A stretch of 64,000 nt of DNA, taken from positions 1-64,000 of the forward strand of contig RMBW01000087.1 in NCBI GenBank assembly GCA_004009845.1. The letters run 5' to 3'. The position numbers were made by a program, and so were the translations under genes. The stretch is from Davidsoniella eucalypti (lineage: Eukaryota > Ascomycota > Sordariomycetes > Microascales > Ceratocystidaceae). Of this stretch, positions 45,601 through 56,600 are shown one piece after another. Below the pieces are notes generated by a model, which ran no database searches, had not been told where the DNA came from, and saw only the letters and a list, made by a program, of their open reading frames with translations. Numbering within the stretch: position 1 is the first letter of the stretch; each line of letters opens with the position of its first letter.

Positions 45601-46559
45601 GATGTTAGTGGCTGCTAAAACAATTTTCTGGAGAAAATGTTTCTGGTGGTGATGGTGGAGATGGTTGTTTCAAGTGGTCCACAACTATTAAGTCTTCCTA
45701 TCCATAGATGGCCTACTCTCATGCTTAGCTACATCATAATGTGACTGGTGGCGCATTGTTATTGATTCTTGAGAGGTGCTGGTCTTCACGAAGCAGACAT
45801 AGTCCTTGATATCCCAGTTCTACAGAAGCTTGCATCTGATCTCTGGTATGAAGCTGAAATTTGAATAGCTTGCTAATTTGCTTTTTATCCCATGCTTAAG
45901 TTTATGATTTTTGGGGGGTTGAAAAAGGTTGTGATTTAAGCATCCAAATACAACCAGTATGTACGTACATGCAAGGGTCATAGCTAAGTGTTGTGACTTT
46001 GGTGAATTAAGGTATTAAGGTACACACTTACAGTACATTTTTCAGTACCGAATATTCTTAATATCTTTTCCTTGGAGCTCCACGTTCCTTTTGCCGGGGC
46101 GTTTCCTTTCTTTAGTTGTGAGGAAGTTTTACCTGTACCTTGAGGCTATCCGCGAAACGGAGTGCCAAGCAGAATCATCATCTCTGGTCACGTGTTCATC
46201 TGTCCCAAGAGTATCAGCCGATGACAATCTGCATTTAGGCTTGATTGGAACTTGTCATCCATCACCAAAGCATCAATTATATTGATGGCCGACTTGAATC
46301 ACTAAGATTAAACGACTACTACCGGATAGAAATTCAAAGTTCCTCGCTAGACAATAAGATGCTGTCCGATTCCAAGATCGAGAGCCAAAAAACACTGTAA
46401 AACAACTAAACATGGAATGTGTAAAAGAGAAGAAAAGTTAATCGAGAAAGAAGTAATGTTCAACATACATGCCCTCCAACTCAGTATATTTCAAGAGTAG
46501 CAGATAGCAAAGACTATTAATTTCATTATCAAGTTCAATCTAACTAGGTTGTTCCTCTG
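45601..46559. other. Spacer between two pseudogenes
   Basis: No gene seen. It may include the unrecognisable N-terminal part of the transporter relic. The sequence is AT-leaning with scattered TATGTACGTACATG-type runs near 45958. The frame at 46091-46285 is short and featureless. Confidence 0.45.
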
Positions 46560-48830
46560 GTTCTGGTTCAGTTGCTACTGTTGGCACAACGGCTTTGCTA
46601 TACTCAGTGTCACTCTCTTATGCAAGTCTGTTTTAGTGACAAGAAGATCACAAAGTATCTTATAGAGATTTTTCTTACACTCCCCCGCAAGAAAGGGATA
46701 AGTAGTTTTAGACATACCAACTACTAAAGCTATTGGGATAGCAGACTTCTTCATAGATGCTGTAAATACATTTACTGTGGGAGATGATGATGAACCACGA
46801 AGACAAAGCATTAGTCCAAGAACTGGTGTCTTGTCAAGATTGAAACCAAGATATCTGATAGCAGTTAAGATAGAAGTTTTAGCATGCTGTTTGAGAGAAG
46901 CAGTAAGTCTATCATATCTATCCTTGACTTGAACCAGGATACATCCCATACACGCAAGACGTCCCTATGTAGCAGGTACCCAGACTGGAACTAGAATATC
47001 TACTCCTGGGGCATTCTCAGGAAGCAAAATTGCACAACACCTAGTGTATAGATGTAGCAAATCCCAAGGAGTTGGCTTTAAGGGCTTTTTGTCAACAGTT
47101 TTAGGAATGAAACGAATCACCCGATTGAAAAAAACTTGCCCAACACTGAGTGAAGTGTTTATACTCGAGAATATACTCTGTTGAGTAGCTGTGCCAAAGA
47201 GGCTCTCTAGATAGCAGCTGGGCTTGCATGGAACAGGCAGATAGTCTCTTAGTCCATATCCAATGTCAAAAGCAAGTAAAAGAATCCAACCTGCTACAAA
47301 TTCGCCAATATCACTAACATTGACGAACCCCCATCTAAGGCTGTTTCTGAAATCAACTAGTGCCTTAGTAAAGTTACCATTGATAGAAAGATGGGCATAG
47401 GCTGCCATAGCCAGAATCGGCTCTAAGGGCTGTCCAATAGATAGGTTCTCTCGGTCCTCTGATACATTGAAGATCCAATGCATCCAACTAGACACTAGCT
47501 TCTGGCAATGAGGTTGATAATAAACCTCAAAGCTTACTCTATTCAAAAGGAGTGCCAGGTAGCAAACCATGCTCAATGCTGATAACTTAGTTTTTCTATC
47601 TGGGTCCAACTTTTCGAAAGCTAGCTAGAATATATCTGACTTTGTGAAATGCCCATCAGGTCCACATTCAAATTCCTGACAGAAAGCACCAAACATCGGC
47701 CGGCCATAAGAGAACAATGATCTCCAATCTATAGCGGGATGGGCCAAGTTGAGGGGTGGTGCAAAGATATCCAGAGCAGAAAACTCAAAAAGGGAAGAAA
47801 AAGCTCTGTAGGGGTCGTGTTATTGTATGGCTTCTTTTGGCTCGGATCCAGATACCGGGAGAAGAGAAGTTTGAAACTCTGGAGGTAGTATCCACCAAAA
47901 GAGAAAAAACACTGTGATTCTTATCGGTGACTTTAACACGAAGTAAAGCTGATTGTAGTGACCTAAATAGCACAGCACTATCAGAGCCTTCCTCTTCTTG
48001 ATCAAATAAGAGGTTTCTTGCTTCATCAAAAGCAAAGACAAATCTGACTTTATCCTTTCTTTGTGATTCTTGCAGTACAATACTATTTTGCTCAAAGAGT
48101 TTTTGGAGTTTATCGCCCCAAAAAGGATCTTCCAGCGAATCTCTGTCCCAACACTTTGTCTCACCGTCCAAACTTCTTTTCATAAACTAAAGATCATCAA
48201 GCTTAAGCATCTTGAAGACAAAGCTCTGGAAACTATCATTTCCATTCTGCAAATCCCAGAAATCAGAGCTGGACATGCCTAATTTCCAAATATATTTTGC
48301 GATAGAAAGGTGGCGTTGAAGATGTTTTCCCACCTTTCTTCTAGACCTGCTCTTGATAGTTGAGAATAGTCTGTTGTATAGATATCAGCAACTAAAGAAC
48401 GGCCTGGAAATCCATGGTTTTAGGATGGAGAAAGAGAGATGTAGATGACATATAGTCCATGACGTTTAGCCAGCTGCTTAACAGTAAATGACTTCCCTAT
48501 TCCAGAAGGGCCAATAACCGAACTATAGGGTGACATATACTGTCCTCCTAACCAAGCTTCATAGCAGCTGTCAATATAGTTTAGTAGACGTAAACTATTT
48601 GAGACTCCAATTCTTGGGTCCACCTCTGCTCTATCAAATGCCAACTCGAAGGGAAGTCGAATACGAGTAGTGCTGTTTGTCGACCCAAGATAGGTCTTAT
48701 CTAGATCAAAAACTTGCTGCTGCTGGCGAGGTACGATATCAAGGAACTAGAAAGTATCAGGTAGTTTCAAGAATAGATATATCTTATTTTCCTGAGAAGT
48801 ACGACATGGTCGCGTGCCAGTCTTTTACTC
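46560..48830 (-). pseudogene. Broken P-loop NTPase + PD-(D/E)XK nuclease-like (Crinkler-type) gene
   Basis: Read right to left, one long protein of about 700 residues can be followed through five in-frame stops (ending at 48747, 48420, 48187, 47625 and 46965) and at least two frameshifts (near 48275 and 47790). Ordered features: LKLPDTF and VPRQQQQVFDLDKTYLG at the N-terminus, Walker A GPSGIGKS with VKQLAKRHG, Walker B FAFDEARNLL, and FSLLVDTTSRVSNFS. A helical segment with SEDRENLSIGQPLEP and AMAAYAHLSI follows, then GVDILVPVW and CILVQVKDRYD, an Asp...Gln-x-Lys pattern like a PD-(D/E)XK active site. From memory this matches fungal NTPase-nuclease proteins grouped with Crinkler effectors/toxins. 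All stops are TAG/TAA and could arise from CAG/CAA by C-to-T at CpA. The gene is inactive as it stands; the family assignment is moderate. Confidence 0.62.
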
Positions 48831-49264
48831 GGCTTTGTTTGTCTCATATGATCTAAAATATACATTTGTAGTGTCTCTATTGCTATGTTCAGAAATATTA
48901 TATAAAAGAATCACTTGTTATAAACCAAAGCATGAGATAAGGGTAAAAAGCTGTAGGCTTGCAAGGGTTAAACCCGCAAAACTCATCCCCTTCTTGTATC
49001 GGTGAGTGGCCCACTTTTTTAGCTTGGCCTCTGATTAGTCATACTTTGTTGGTTGCAATTGCTTCTTTTGTCGCAAACAAAATGGCCTTGATTCGTAGGG
49101 TCAAAAAGTAAGCTCCGGATCTAGAAACGCCATCAACAAGCATTACGACAACTTCGGCATAGCTCACACCTAGTTTTTGTTTTCTTTTTATGGATAGTTT
49201 TCGTTTGCTAAGGATCACTAAGCTCTAGTCTTGGAAAGAACACAACTTCAAGTGCGGTGATACA
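48831..49264. other. Spacer and COG1 promoter
   Basis: AT-rich on the left. Contains the palindrome-like AAGGGTTAAACCC near 48963-48975 and a T-rich stretch (49165-49205) before the COG1 start. No gene seen. Confidence 0.4.
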
Positions 49265-51751
49265 ATGGCAGCTCCCGATACTTCTAATCTGGCCTCAGTA
49301 GCCGATGTATTCGCAGCTACGTTTACCCTGCCGCAGATCCGCGCTATTCACAAGTCTCTCCACCAGCAAGTCGAGGAGAAGTCGGCCGTTCTTCGCAACA
49401 AGGTCGGCAGCTCCTATCGTGATCTACTAGGTACTGCCGATACCATCGTGCAGATGAAGCAGGACGCCGACGATGTGCAGTTGATTCTAAACCGCATGGG
49501 AGTTCGCACTAGCGCAGCTGTGCTCAAGAAGAAAACTGTTGGTTTATCCCGATATGGCGAGCTTACCGCATCGGACAGCGCAAGCCATGAAGCCAGCGCC
49601 GTGGCCCGAGCCAAGATGTGGGAGGCGACCAGGCTAGCTTTCTCTGGAGTCCTGAGGGGCAGCGAAGCATTTGGTCTCTCTAGCCTCGGGCGCGGTGAGC
49701 GTTTGGTTCTGGCTACAAAAGTTTTGATTCTAAGTCGCGTGTTAATCAACAGCTTCAAGGGCCAGTTGCCTAAGAGCAAATACGCGCGCAAGGTCATGGC
49801 CATTGCTGACAAGGGGCTTGATGCTCCGCGAGCTAAGGTCCGTCGTGGTATCGACAAAGCTCTGGAGGAAGTCGGCGAGGAGACGGAACGTGATGTTGTC
49901 CTCAAGGCGCTAGCGGCGTACAGCCTTCTCACTAGCTCCGGCACTAAAGATGCCCTACAACACTTCCTACATGTTCGTGGAACTGCCATGGCTGTCGCAT
50001 TCGAGCTCGACGAGGATACGCGGGACCTTCAGTCTGCCGATGTCATGAAAGCTCTCAGTCTGTTTACCACCACATTACTCGATGTTCAATATCTAGTTCC
50101 CGCCAAATTAGCCCAAGAACTGCAGTCTCTTAAGAAGACTCGCCTTCTTGCCGATCCTCGCCTACGTGCTCTAGAAGTGTTACGTCTCGATACTCATGAA
50201 AGATGGTGTGGTGATGAAATCCAATTCTTCACTCCATACATCCGCCACGACGACCTGGACGGCCAGCAAGCTCGTACAATGCTGTCTAGTTGGCTTGATG
50301 CTGGCAGCAAGACTCTTCTCAGCGGCCTCGAAAAAGCTCTGTCACATGTGAATGAGTTCAAGGCCATCATGAATCTTAGAACTGAAGTCCTACAGCACTG
50401 GATTCGCTACGGGAGCCGCGCCAAGGGCATTGACTCTGATGCGATGTTGGATAAACTACGTGACCTCATCAACTTCCAACTTCGCCGTGTCCTCGATACA
50501 AAGGTCACCAAGATTCACCTAGTGAGCTCGGAAGTTTCTTCTACCCTCGACTCTTGGGTAGAGGGCGAGACGGATTCTGTCATCGATATATGGGACCTGA
50601 GCGCTTTCGATCTTGAATTAAGCCAAGGTGCCGTCTCGTTGATTACTGAAGTTATTGCCGGTATGAATGGATACAATCATGCCGTATCTCGAGCAGTCAG
50701 CAGGTATCAAGCCTGGTCTTCTGTAATCAACGAAGTGCATGAGATTGTCGACCTTCTACGCCGCCAGCGCTGGGATAATGATTTTGAAGAAATTGAAGCG
50801 GAGGAAACCATCAATGCCCGGCAGCAGCTACTCAGTAAAGACGATCCTCAGGCGATTAAAACTCGCTTGAACTCTTCTTTGCAGACAGAATTTGCTGTGC
50901 TTGAGAAAAAACTTGTCCAACTATGGACAGACAAACAAGATAGCCCCAATAGCGGTGGTATCGCGGCATACTTTTTACGCATCATCCGTGGCTTGCGTTC
51001 ATCACTCCCCGACATCCCATCTATTAAACCCTTCTGTTTAGAAATCATCCCCAGCCTACAACACGCAGTGGTTAAAGATACCTGTACCACACCCCTCGAT
51101 GAGTTCGTACTCGAGGTTCTCTCTAAGAAGGCCGTCTCTGGTCGTGGTCTTTGGGATGGAGAACCTGCGCTTCCTACTCAGCCGTCACCTGGAACATTCA
51201 TGTTTCTACGCAACCTGACCAGCTCGATGTCTGACAAATACTCTGACCTATGGAGCACCACGGCTGTCGCTATTACGCGACAACACCTCAGCGAGCTACT
51301 TCAACAGAGCTGGAAGGAGGCTTTCGAGGCTCTTGATCAAACTGATGACGAGGTTTCACCTACGGATGATGCCGAGGATAAATCTAGTGAGGTTAAACAA
51401 GAAACAGAGACCCCCAAAGATTTATTACCCTCTAAAGACCCCGAAGAAGCCGAGCCATCAGAGGATACTCCAGATGGTAAGTCGGATGTTGAACAACCCA
51501 AAGAAAACGATACTAAAGAAGAAGGGTGCAAAGCTGCTCTTGATCAACAGAAAGATCTTGTCACTCAGTGGCTTTACGATATCTTCTACCTCCGCAATCC
51601 ACTTTCAACGTCAAACGAAGAAGCAGTCTTCCAAGAGCTGGAAAACCTTTTCTTCGAGGCATCAGGTTTGGATGAATCCTTCAAAACGAAGCTTTCTAAG
51701 TCTGCTCAAGACTATTGGCGGCGCACACACATGTTGTTTGGATTATTGTGA
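49265..51751 (+). CDS. COG1: Conserved oligomeric Golgi complex subunit 1
   Basis: COG1 scaffolds the lobe A-lobe B link of the COG tethering complex, which captures retrograde vesicles at the Golgi. Single exon of 828 residues from the first ATG. The N-terminal Vps51-type region, about residues 15-95, carries IRAIHKSLHQQVEEKSAVLR and YRDLLGTADTIVQMKQDAD, the conserved opening of Cog1/Vps51 subunits with coiled-coil character. The rest is helical and without enzymatic motifs. An acidic, Lys/Pro-rich insert near 690-750 (low complexity) precedes a conserved final helical part (YDIFYLRNPLS). Length is typical for filamentous fungal COG1, much longer than the yeast protein. Confidence 0.92.
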   Translation: MAAPDTSNLASVADVFAATFTLPQIRAIHKSLHQQVEEKSAVLRNKVGSSYRDLLGTADTIVQMKQDADDVQLILNRMGVRTSAAVLKKKTVGLSRYGELTASDSASHEASAVARAKMWEATRLAFSGVLRGSEAFGLSSLGRGERLVLATKVLILSRVLINSFKGQLPKSKYARKVMAIADKGLDAPRAKVRRGIDKALEEVGEETERDVVLKALAAYSLLTSSGTKDALQHFLHVRGTAMAVAFELDEDTRDLQSADVMKALSLFTTTLLDVQYLVPAKLAQELQSLKKTRLLADPRLRALEVLRLDTHERWCGDEIQFFTPYIRHDDLDGQQARTMLSSWLDAGSKTLLSGLEKALSHVNEFKAIMNLRTEVLQHWIRYGSRAKGIDSDAMLDKLRDLINFQLRRVLDTKVTKIHLVSSEVSSTLDSWVEGETDSVIDIWDLSAFDLELSQGAVSLITEVIAGMNGYNHAVSRAVSRYQAWSSVINEVHEIVDLLRRQRWDNDFEEIEAEETINARQQLLSKDDPQAIKTRLNSSLQTEFAVLEKKLVQLWTDKQDSPNSGGIAAYFLRIIRGLRSSLPDIPSIKPFCLEIIPSLQHAVVKDTCTTPLDEFVLEVLSKKAVSGRGLWDGEPALPTQPSPGTFMFLRNLTSSMSDKYSDLWSTTAVAITRQHLSELLQQSWKEAFEALDQTDDEVSPTDDAEDKSSEVKQETETPKDLLPSKDPEEAEPSEDTPDGKSDVEQPKENDTKEEGCKAALDQQKDLVTQWLYDIFYLRNPLSTSNEEAVFQELENLFFEASGLDESFKTKLSKSAQDYWRRTHMLFGLL

Positions 51752-51882
51752 TAGATATTTGCTTATTTCCGACTTGTATTACATATTCTAACGGTATCTG
51801 ATCTGTTATTGTTTTCTCATTTATGTACTACTGTTTGTTAGTGCTGTTGCTTTTGAAAGTGATGAAGAAGCTCTATGTAACC

Positions 51883-52848
51883 CTAGAGCTTATGGCGCTT
51901 CTCACGTCGAGCTATTTTGGTGAATTCTTTTTGGGGGATTCCCTTCATGAACCGATCAACGCCACCGAAAACCTCGGCAACATTGATTTTGTCCAGTTCA
52001 GCAATTTCTGGCCCTCGCATCAATGCCTTAATCTGTACAAGGCTTTCTCCATTAAGATGACCACCCAGTCTATCCTTGACCTCTGTTAACACCTTTTGCT
52101 TGAACGCCTGATCATCCGCTGCATCAAAGATCTCGTTAACAAAGCCGCTGGACTTGAGCTCTGCGGACGGGATCCTCTTGCTCATGATCAGGGCCTCGTT
52201 AGCCTTGGCAACTCCCATGCGCTTGACCAACGCACGTGAAGCCACACCCTCGGCAACTAAACCAAGCGAGCTGAAGGGAGTCAATAGGAATGTCTTAGGT
52301 GTACAGTACACGAAATCGGCGAGAGCGGTGAGGGCGCCTGATAGACCAATCACAGGGCCGTTGAGCCCAATGACGAGAATCTTGGGATGGGTGTAGAAGG
52401 ACCGCGCTAAGGTCAGATTGTAGGCGACGAATGAAGTAAGATATGACCGATAGCGTTCGTTTTCTGCAGCAGACGTGGCGTCGGGATTTGGTGGTGCGAG
52501 AGTCGTTGAGGTGACATCAGCGCCACTTATAAGATTTTAAAGTTAGTAAAATGTCTCTAATCAGGCATCTAATCAGGCATGAAGTGTGGCACGTTTAGTT
52601 TACATGATGAAGTGTGAATAGCAAGGTTCAGGACGTGGTTAAGGGTTGACAATAGTGGTACCATACGCTGAAAAATAGCGGCCAGAACCGACCAGTACCG
52701 TGATATAGATGTCGTCACGCTTGGCGATCTCTTCCATTAAGCGACCGAGTTCATAGTATTGAAGTTGATTGAGAGCGCCTAGTTTTTCACTGTTCCGGAT
52801 CGTGATAGAGGCGATTGGCCCGTCATATTCAACTTCGAGGACGCCCAT
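51883..52848 (-). CDS. ECI1: Peroxisomal enoyl-CoA hydratase/isomerase family protein (Eci1/Dci1-like)
   Basis: Crotonase-fold enzyme, probably a delta3,delta2-enoyl-CoA isomerase used for oxidation of unsaturated fatty acids. Exons 52848-52667 and 52525-51883, with a 141-nt intron (donor GTATGG, acceptor AAG), give 274 residues. The join rebuilds the oxyanion-hole segment YFSAGADV. The second oxyanion contact is in GLNGPVIGLS, and a Glu in SLGLVAEGVAS sits where Eci1-type enzymes place the catalytic acid. The protein ends in His-Lys-Leu, a peroxisomal PTS1 of the type used by yeast Eci1/Dci1. The weak donor is supported by exact frame continuity. Whether it is an isomerase or a dienoyl isomerase cannot be decided from sequence alone. 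Confidence 0.84.
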
Positions 52849-53564
52849 ATTCAGTGATTATCTGTGTGTGTGGAAACAGTCTAGAGAAATTAAAGGTAAG
52901 AAAAAGACAAGATAAACCCCCAAAAGAAAAGGGAAAAGAAAAAAAAAAACAGACGACCGTGCCTAGATAGAACCAAGAAATTAAATATATAACGCTATGG
53001 AAAAGCAAGGCCCCTTTGATTCCGTAATGATCTCCATAAAGTTCTAACCACTGCTCTTGCCTCCTTCCCCATTGTTACAAATTGCTACAATGAGCAGGGA
53101 ATACCAGCCGAGAAGCAACCGAACTCCAACCTTTGTTGGTGCAACAATAACCGGGAAAGTAATAATCCGAGTTGGGCTTAGAGAGAACTCAAAAAAGAGA
53201 AGTCAATTCTACTACGATTATAGTCTTCAATTGTCACTACAGAGACGGGATTCCGTATAGTAGTACGAACTCCGACATGCTTTGTGATGAGATATACGGA
53301 AGAGTACCCAAGTCATGTGTGACATAAATTATGCAAATTCAAATGAAAATGTACAAGGTATCTATCTACCTTTGTGCCTTGAACAACAAGTGCAACGCCG
53401 TCCTGCGCTGACTGTGCAATCCTCTTCCTTTTCCTATTCAACTCCAATTTAAAATGTCTGGTACCATAAAATCTAACCCGGTACGTCATACTAAGCCGAT
53501 GTTTTCGTCACACTCCAAGTAACACCACTACCTTAATTTTCCATGCTCAACACTTTCTCCAACC
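52849..53564. other. Spacer; promoter of the isomerase gene and 3' side of RPA49
   Basis: Both flanking genes are on the minus strand. A purine-rich A/G tract lies at 52915-52955. On the plus strand a possible tiny start exon begins at 53454 (ATG in a good AAAATG context, nine codons, then GTACGT), but no convincing continuation was found. Confidence 0.4.
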
Positions 53565-54961
53565 TTACTTTCTAGCTGCCATACGACGAAGCTTGGGGAA
53601 CACCAAAGGCAGAGCAAGCTTAGCCATAGTAGACTGTTGCTTGGTTTGAGGGTGCTTGTATTGCTTGGGCCGGGCACCGATTTCGCGGAATATCTGGTCC
53701 ATGGCCGCTGGATCAAGACCTAGATCGAAGCGCAGATCTGTGGTATCTAACTCAAAATTATCAATCACAGAGGCCCAGGCAGCTGCATGTGCTTGGGCCA
53801 GCTGGTAGTGGAAGTTGTCCATGATGCCGTTGATTGTGAAGGTTTTGAAGAGGTAAGAGTTGACGATATCAGGCGCGCCAATCTTTTCAGAGAATACCGT
53901 GCGAGGCGGAACCTTGCGACCGTCACGGGTTTTCTTACTCATCGAAACATACATCAAGAGATAGTACAAGAATCTGAGTAAGCGTATACGCTCCACATTG
54001 TCGCTGGAGTTGGCAATGCGTACCAGACGGCCAGCCACGAAACGTGACCGTAACTGGACGTTCTCTCCGCTAGAAACAGCATCCATCCAGTCTTTGACAG
54101 CAATGGAGTGTAGGACTTCGCGGCCAATAATGACATCTGGGCGGTAGACATCCTGGATGTCGGTGGCGGCTAGGTTGGGACGTGGGATGGGCTTGTTCGC
54201 AGTGGCAGCCTCGTCAAGTTGCTCGCGGGTAAGCATGGTGGCAGCGTTCTTCTTGACGGCGGAGAGAGTTGCCAATTCGGCGGCACTGAGTTTCGTTTCG
54301 TCGCCAGCAGCCGCAGTAGGAAGAGCGTTGAGCTTGATGTCGTCGATGGCCTTCTTGGCTTTGCGGGTACCAAAGGCCTTGTTGAGCTCGATGCGTTGCG
54401 CCATGGCTCTCTGTACACACATTAGTACGGATTTTTAGGCTCATTATAGCAGGTTTGGGGAAAAGACGTACCAGCTTCTCGGCAGGCTCCTCTGAAATCT
54501 GAGGCTGGCGAGACTTGACAATACCACGGAGAAGCATCTTCTTAACCTCCACAAACTTGACGGAGTTCGATGTAGGGTCATAGACACCAACGAAGTGGTT
54601 TAGGCCGCAGTTGACCATTGATGAGCGGTCTTCCTTGGCTGTATATTCCATGATTGGATGCGCATTGGCGTATAGAAGAGTCTCTGACTTGCCATCTTTC
54701 CGCTTCGAGCCACTGTTCTTGCTGTAGACGTGGAATGGGACGTTGTTCGGGATGTTGAAGCTTACGGATGTGTCTGTAAACCTCAGAAGTTAGATGAAGG
54801 ACGAATATCACCGAACGGTGTCATGACCTGAACTCACCAACAGCGGGCATCCATGTGGGTGTAGACTTTAGGGCCCTCTGAAGCTTCACAGGCTTCGCGG
54901 TCTTTGTTGAAGTAGCGCCATCATCGCTTCTCTTGCGCTTTTTGTCCGTTTGGCTGTGCAT
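53565..54961 (-). CDS. RPA49: RNA polymerase I subunit A49
   Basis: TFIIF/TFIIE-like subunit of RNA polymerase I that, with A34.5, supports initiation and elongation on rDNA. Exons 54961-54838, 54773-54472 and 54410-53565, with introns of 64 and 61 nt (donors GTGAGT, GTACGT), give 423 residues, like yeast A49. The N-terminus has a basic KKRKR patch; the second exon forms the A34.5-dimerising beta-barrel (NCGLNHFVGVYDP). A linker with KAFGTRKAKKAI follows, then the C-terminal tandem winged-helix part from about 215, including LLRFLYYLLMYV. The start is the first ATG of exon 1; the frame upstream lacks ATG. Confidence 0.95.
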
Positions 54962-55809
54962 GACCGTGTACAAATGAGTTGATAGTCGAAATAAAAAACA
55001 TGAACAGAGGAAAGGAATTATAAACAAGAAAAATAGTTTATTGTGTATATGTATAATTTAACACAATAATGTTCATCACCTATCTACTGACTGCCCAAGT
55101 CTGTGCTTTGCGACGATGCCAAAACTTTTTCTCGAAAAAATATAGCTATCACAATTACCCGTAGTTTATCCGTTATCAGACCCGCGTATGCATTCAACGT
55201 TGAAATTTAGTGGGGTATCCCCTGTTTATTTACTTTTAAAACTAAAGCTTGGTGTCCCTGTGGTTTTATGTATCACATCAACTATCATGATATCAAGAGT
55301 GGCGATAATCTTAACGTGCCTAAAACAGCCGTGACTAGGTCATCTAGTATACTCCAATTGCTACCCCGCAGGTCATGTATTGGACAATTGCATTCACGAT
55401 GAAAATATCCCGTGCACATTTTGGAGTGTTGTCAAACTGAGCATATTTCTGTAGTCACGATATAAAAGGGACGTTTTGTGTAAAATGTTATGTGGACAGC
55501 ATGATAACATTGTTTATTTTGTTTTAACCATCTGTCAATTGGGTGGTGTTCGCGATTGAATAGCTCCCAAAATTCCCAGCGACTAGTTTGATTGTAAAGA
55601 AGTGATTCCCATGGACATCTCTCGAATTCCCAATGAACGGCCGAGGTGACGAGTTGCCGAAGTAGTATCGAAGTGATCAGGTTTGTCGTTCTGGAGGATG
55701 AGTAACACTCCATAGGTTGATTATCACGACGTGGTTCGGAAGTTAGTCATCAAAACTGTGCTTCAGACTTCAAGCCGAAGATGTTGTAGTCGGTGTGGGG
55801 GTTGGGCGT
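54962..55809. other. Spacer between RPA49 promoter and RPL41 3' end
   Basis: Holds the RPA49 promoter; a CTCGAAAAAATAT run near 55131-55143 is RRPE-like but poor. A 93-codon frame at 55432-55713 (minus) has no recognisable features. No RNA gene seen. Confidence 0.4.
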
Positions 55810-55942
55810 TTATTTGCTAGAGTGATGTTAGTATTTAAGACGGTTCAATGGTGATGTGGATGTTAACTTACGAGCGCGCACGCATCTTTCTGCGCTTACG
55901 CTTGAGGCGTCTGACTCTCTTCTTTCTCCACTTAGCTCTCAT
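55810..55942 (-). CDS. RPL41: 60S ribosomal protein eL41
   Basis: The 25-residue, almost entirely basic ribosomal protein MRAKWRKKRVRRLKRKRR plus KMRARSK. It sits at the subunit interface of the ribosome. Exon 1 is 55942-55872 (ATG plus 23 codons and two bases); a 55-nt intron (donor GTAAGT, branch TACTAAC, acceptor TAG) is followed by a 7-nt terminal coding exon, 55816-55810 (C-AAA-TAA), that supplies the last residue and stop. A likely 5' UTR intron at 56127-55953 (donor GTGAGT, branch TACTAAC, acceptor CAG) ends 10 bases before the ATG, a common arrangement for ribosomal protein genes. Identity is certain because the sequence is near-invariant in eukaryotes. Confidence 0.97.
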
Positions 55943-56600
55943 CTTGATAACCCTGGATGAATGTTTGTTAGTAAAGGTGGCGATGAAAAAACGATGCCAG
56001 TCTTGAGAGATCAAATGCCAAAAGACAACAATGACTACTCGCTTAGATAACAATAATCAAAGCAAAAGACGCTATCGTAAGAGACATATGAAGCTCTGTC
56101 GTATGAAGGCAGCAAGGTAGGACTCACTGAGATTAAAGCTTGGTGATGTGGGATAGATTTTCAGAAGTGAGAATTGCCAGTCGGCGAGCGCGACTTTTGT
56201 AGCAGACGGTTTTGGATTTAGGGCAACCTGGAAAGTTGTGGCCTACACACACACGTGACATTGATGGCTCCAGCTATCACGTGAATTGCGATGTACCCGC
56301 AACTTATGGGGAGAAAGGTGAGAGCTGCCCCACATGAGCTCCACCTTAGTGTTGGTTGAGTCACAGGCGTTTAAGACAGTGGGGCAAGCCAGTCTAATTG
56401 GGACTACTTCCTAATCGGGATGGAATCTGTTTACAATCAATATTTGATTGGTTGTCTATAAGCTCACCGGGAGTGACTTCATTGTTTATAACAACAACAA
56501 AACAAACGAATTAGTCTTCCAACACATCACCATCATAAGTCAAGCTATCACATCAACAACAACAATCGTCACAATCATTTTAGTAACAGTGATCGCAAGC
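55943..56600. promoter_or_regulatory. RPL41 leader and divergent promoter with the FHA-kinase gene
   Basis: Includes the predicted RPL41 5' UTR intron (56127-55953, minus). Further right, CACGTGA occurs twice (56252-56258 and 56279-56285), E-box-like sites recognised by bHLH factors such as Cbf1 or Pho4 in yeast. A run of ACAACAACAA-type repeats (56489-56566) precedes the kinase start. Confidence 0.4.

Noticed and set aside
55432..55713. 93-codon minus-strand frame between RPA49 and RPL41
   Set aside because: No recognisable domain, atypical codon use, and located in AT-rich spacer.
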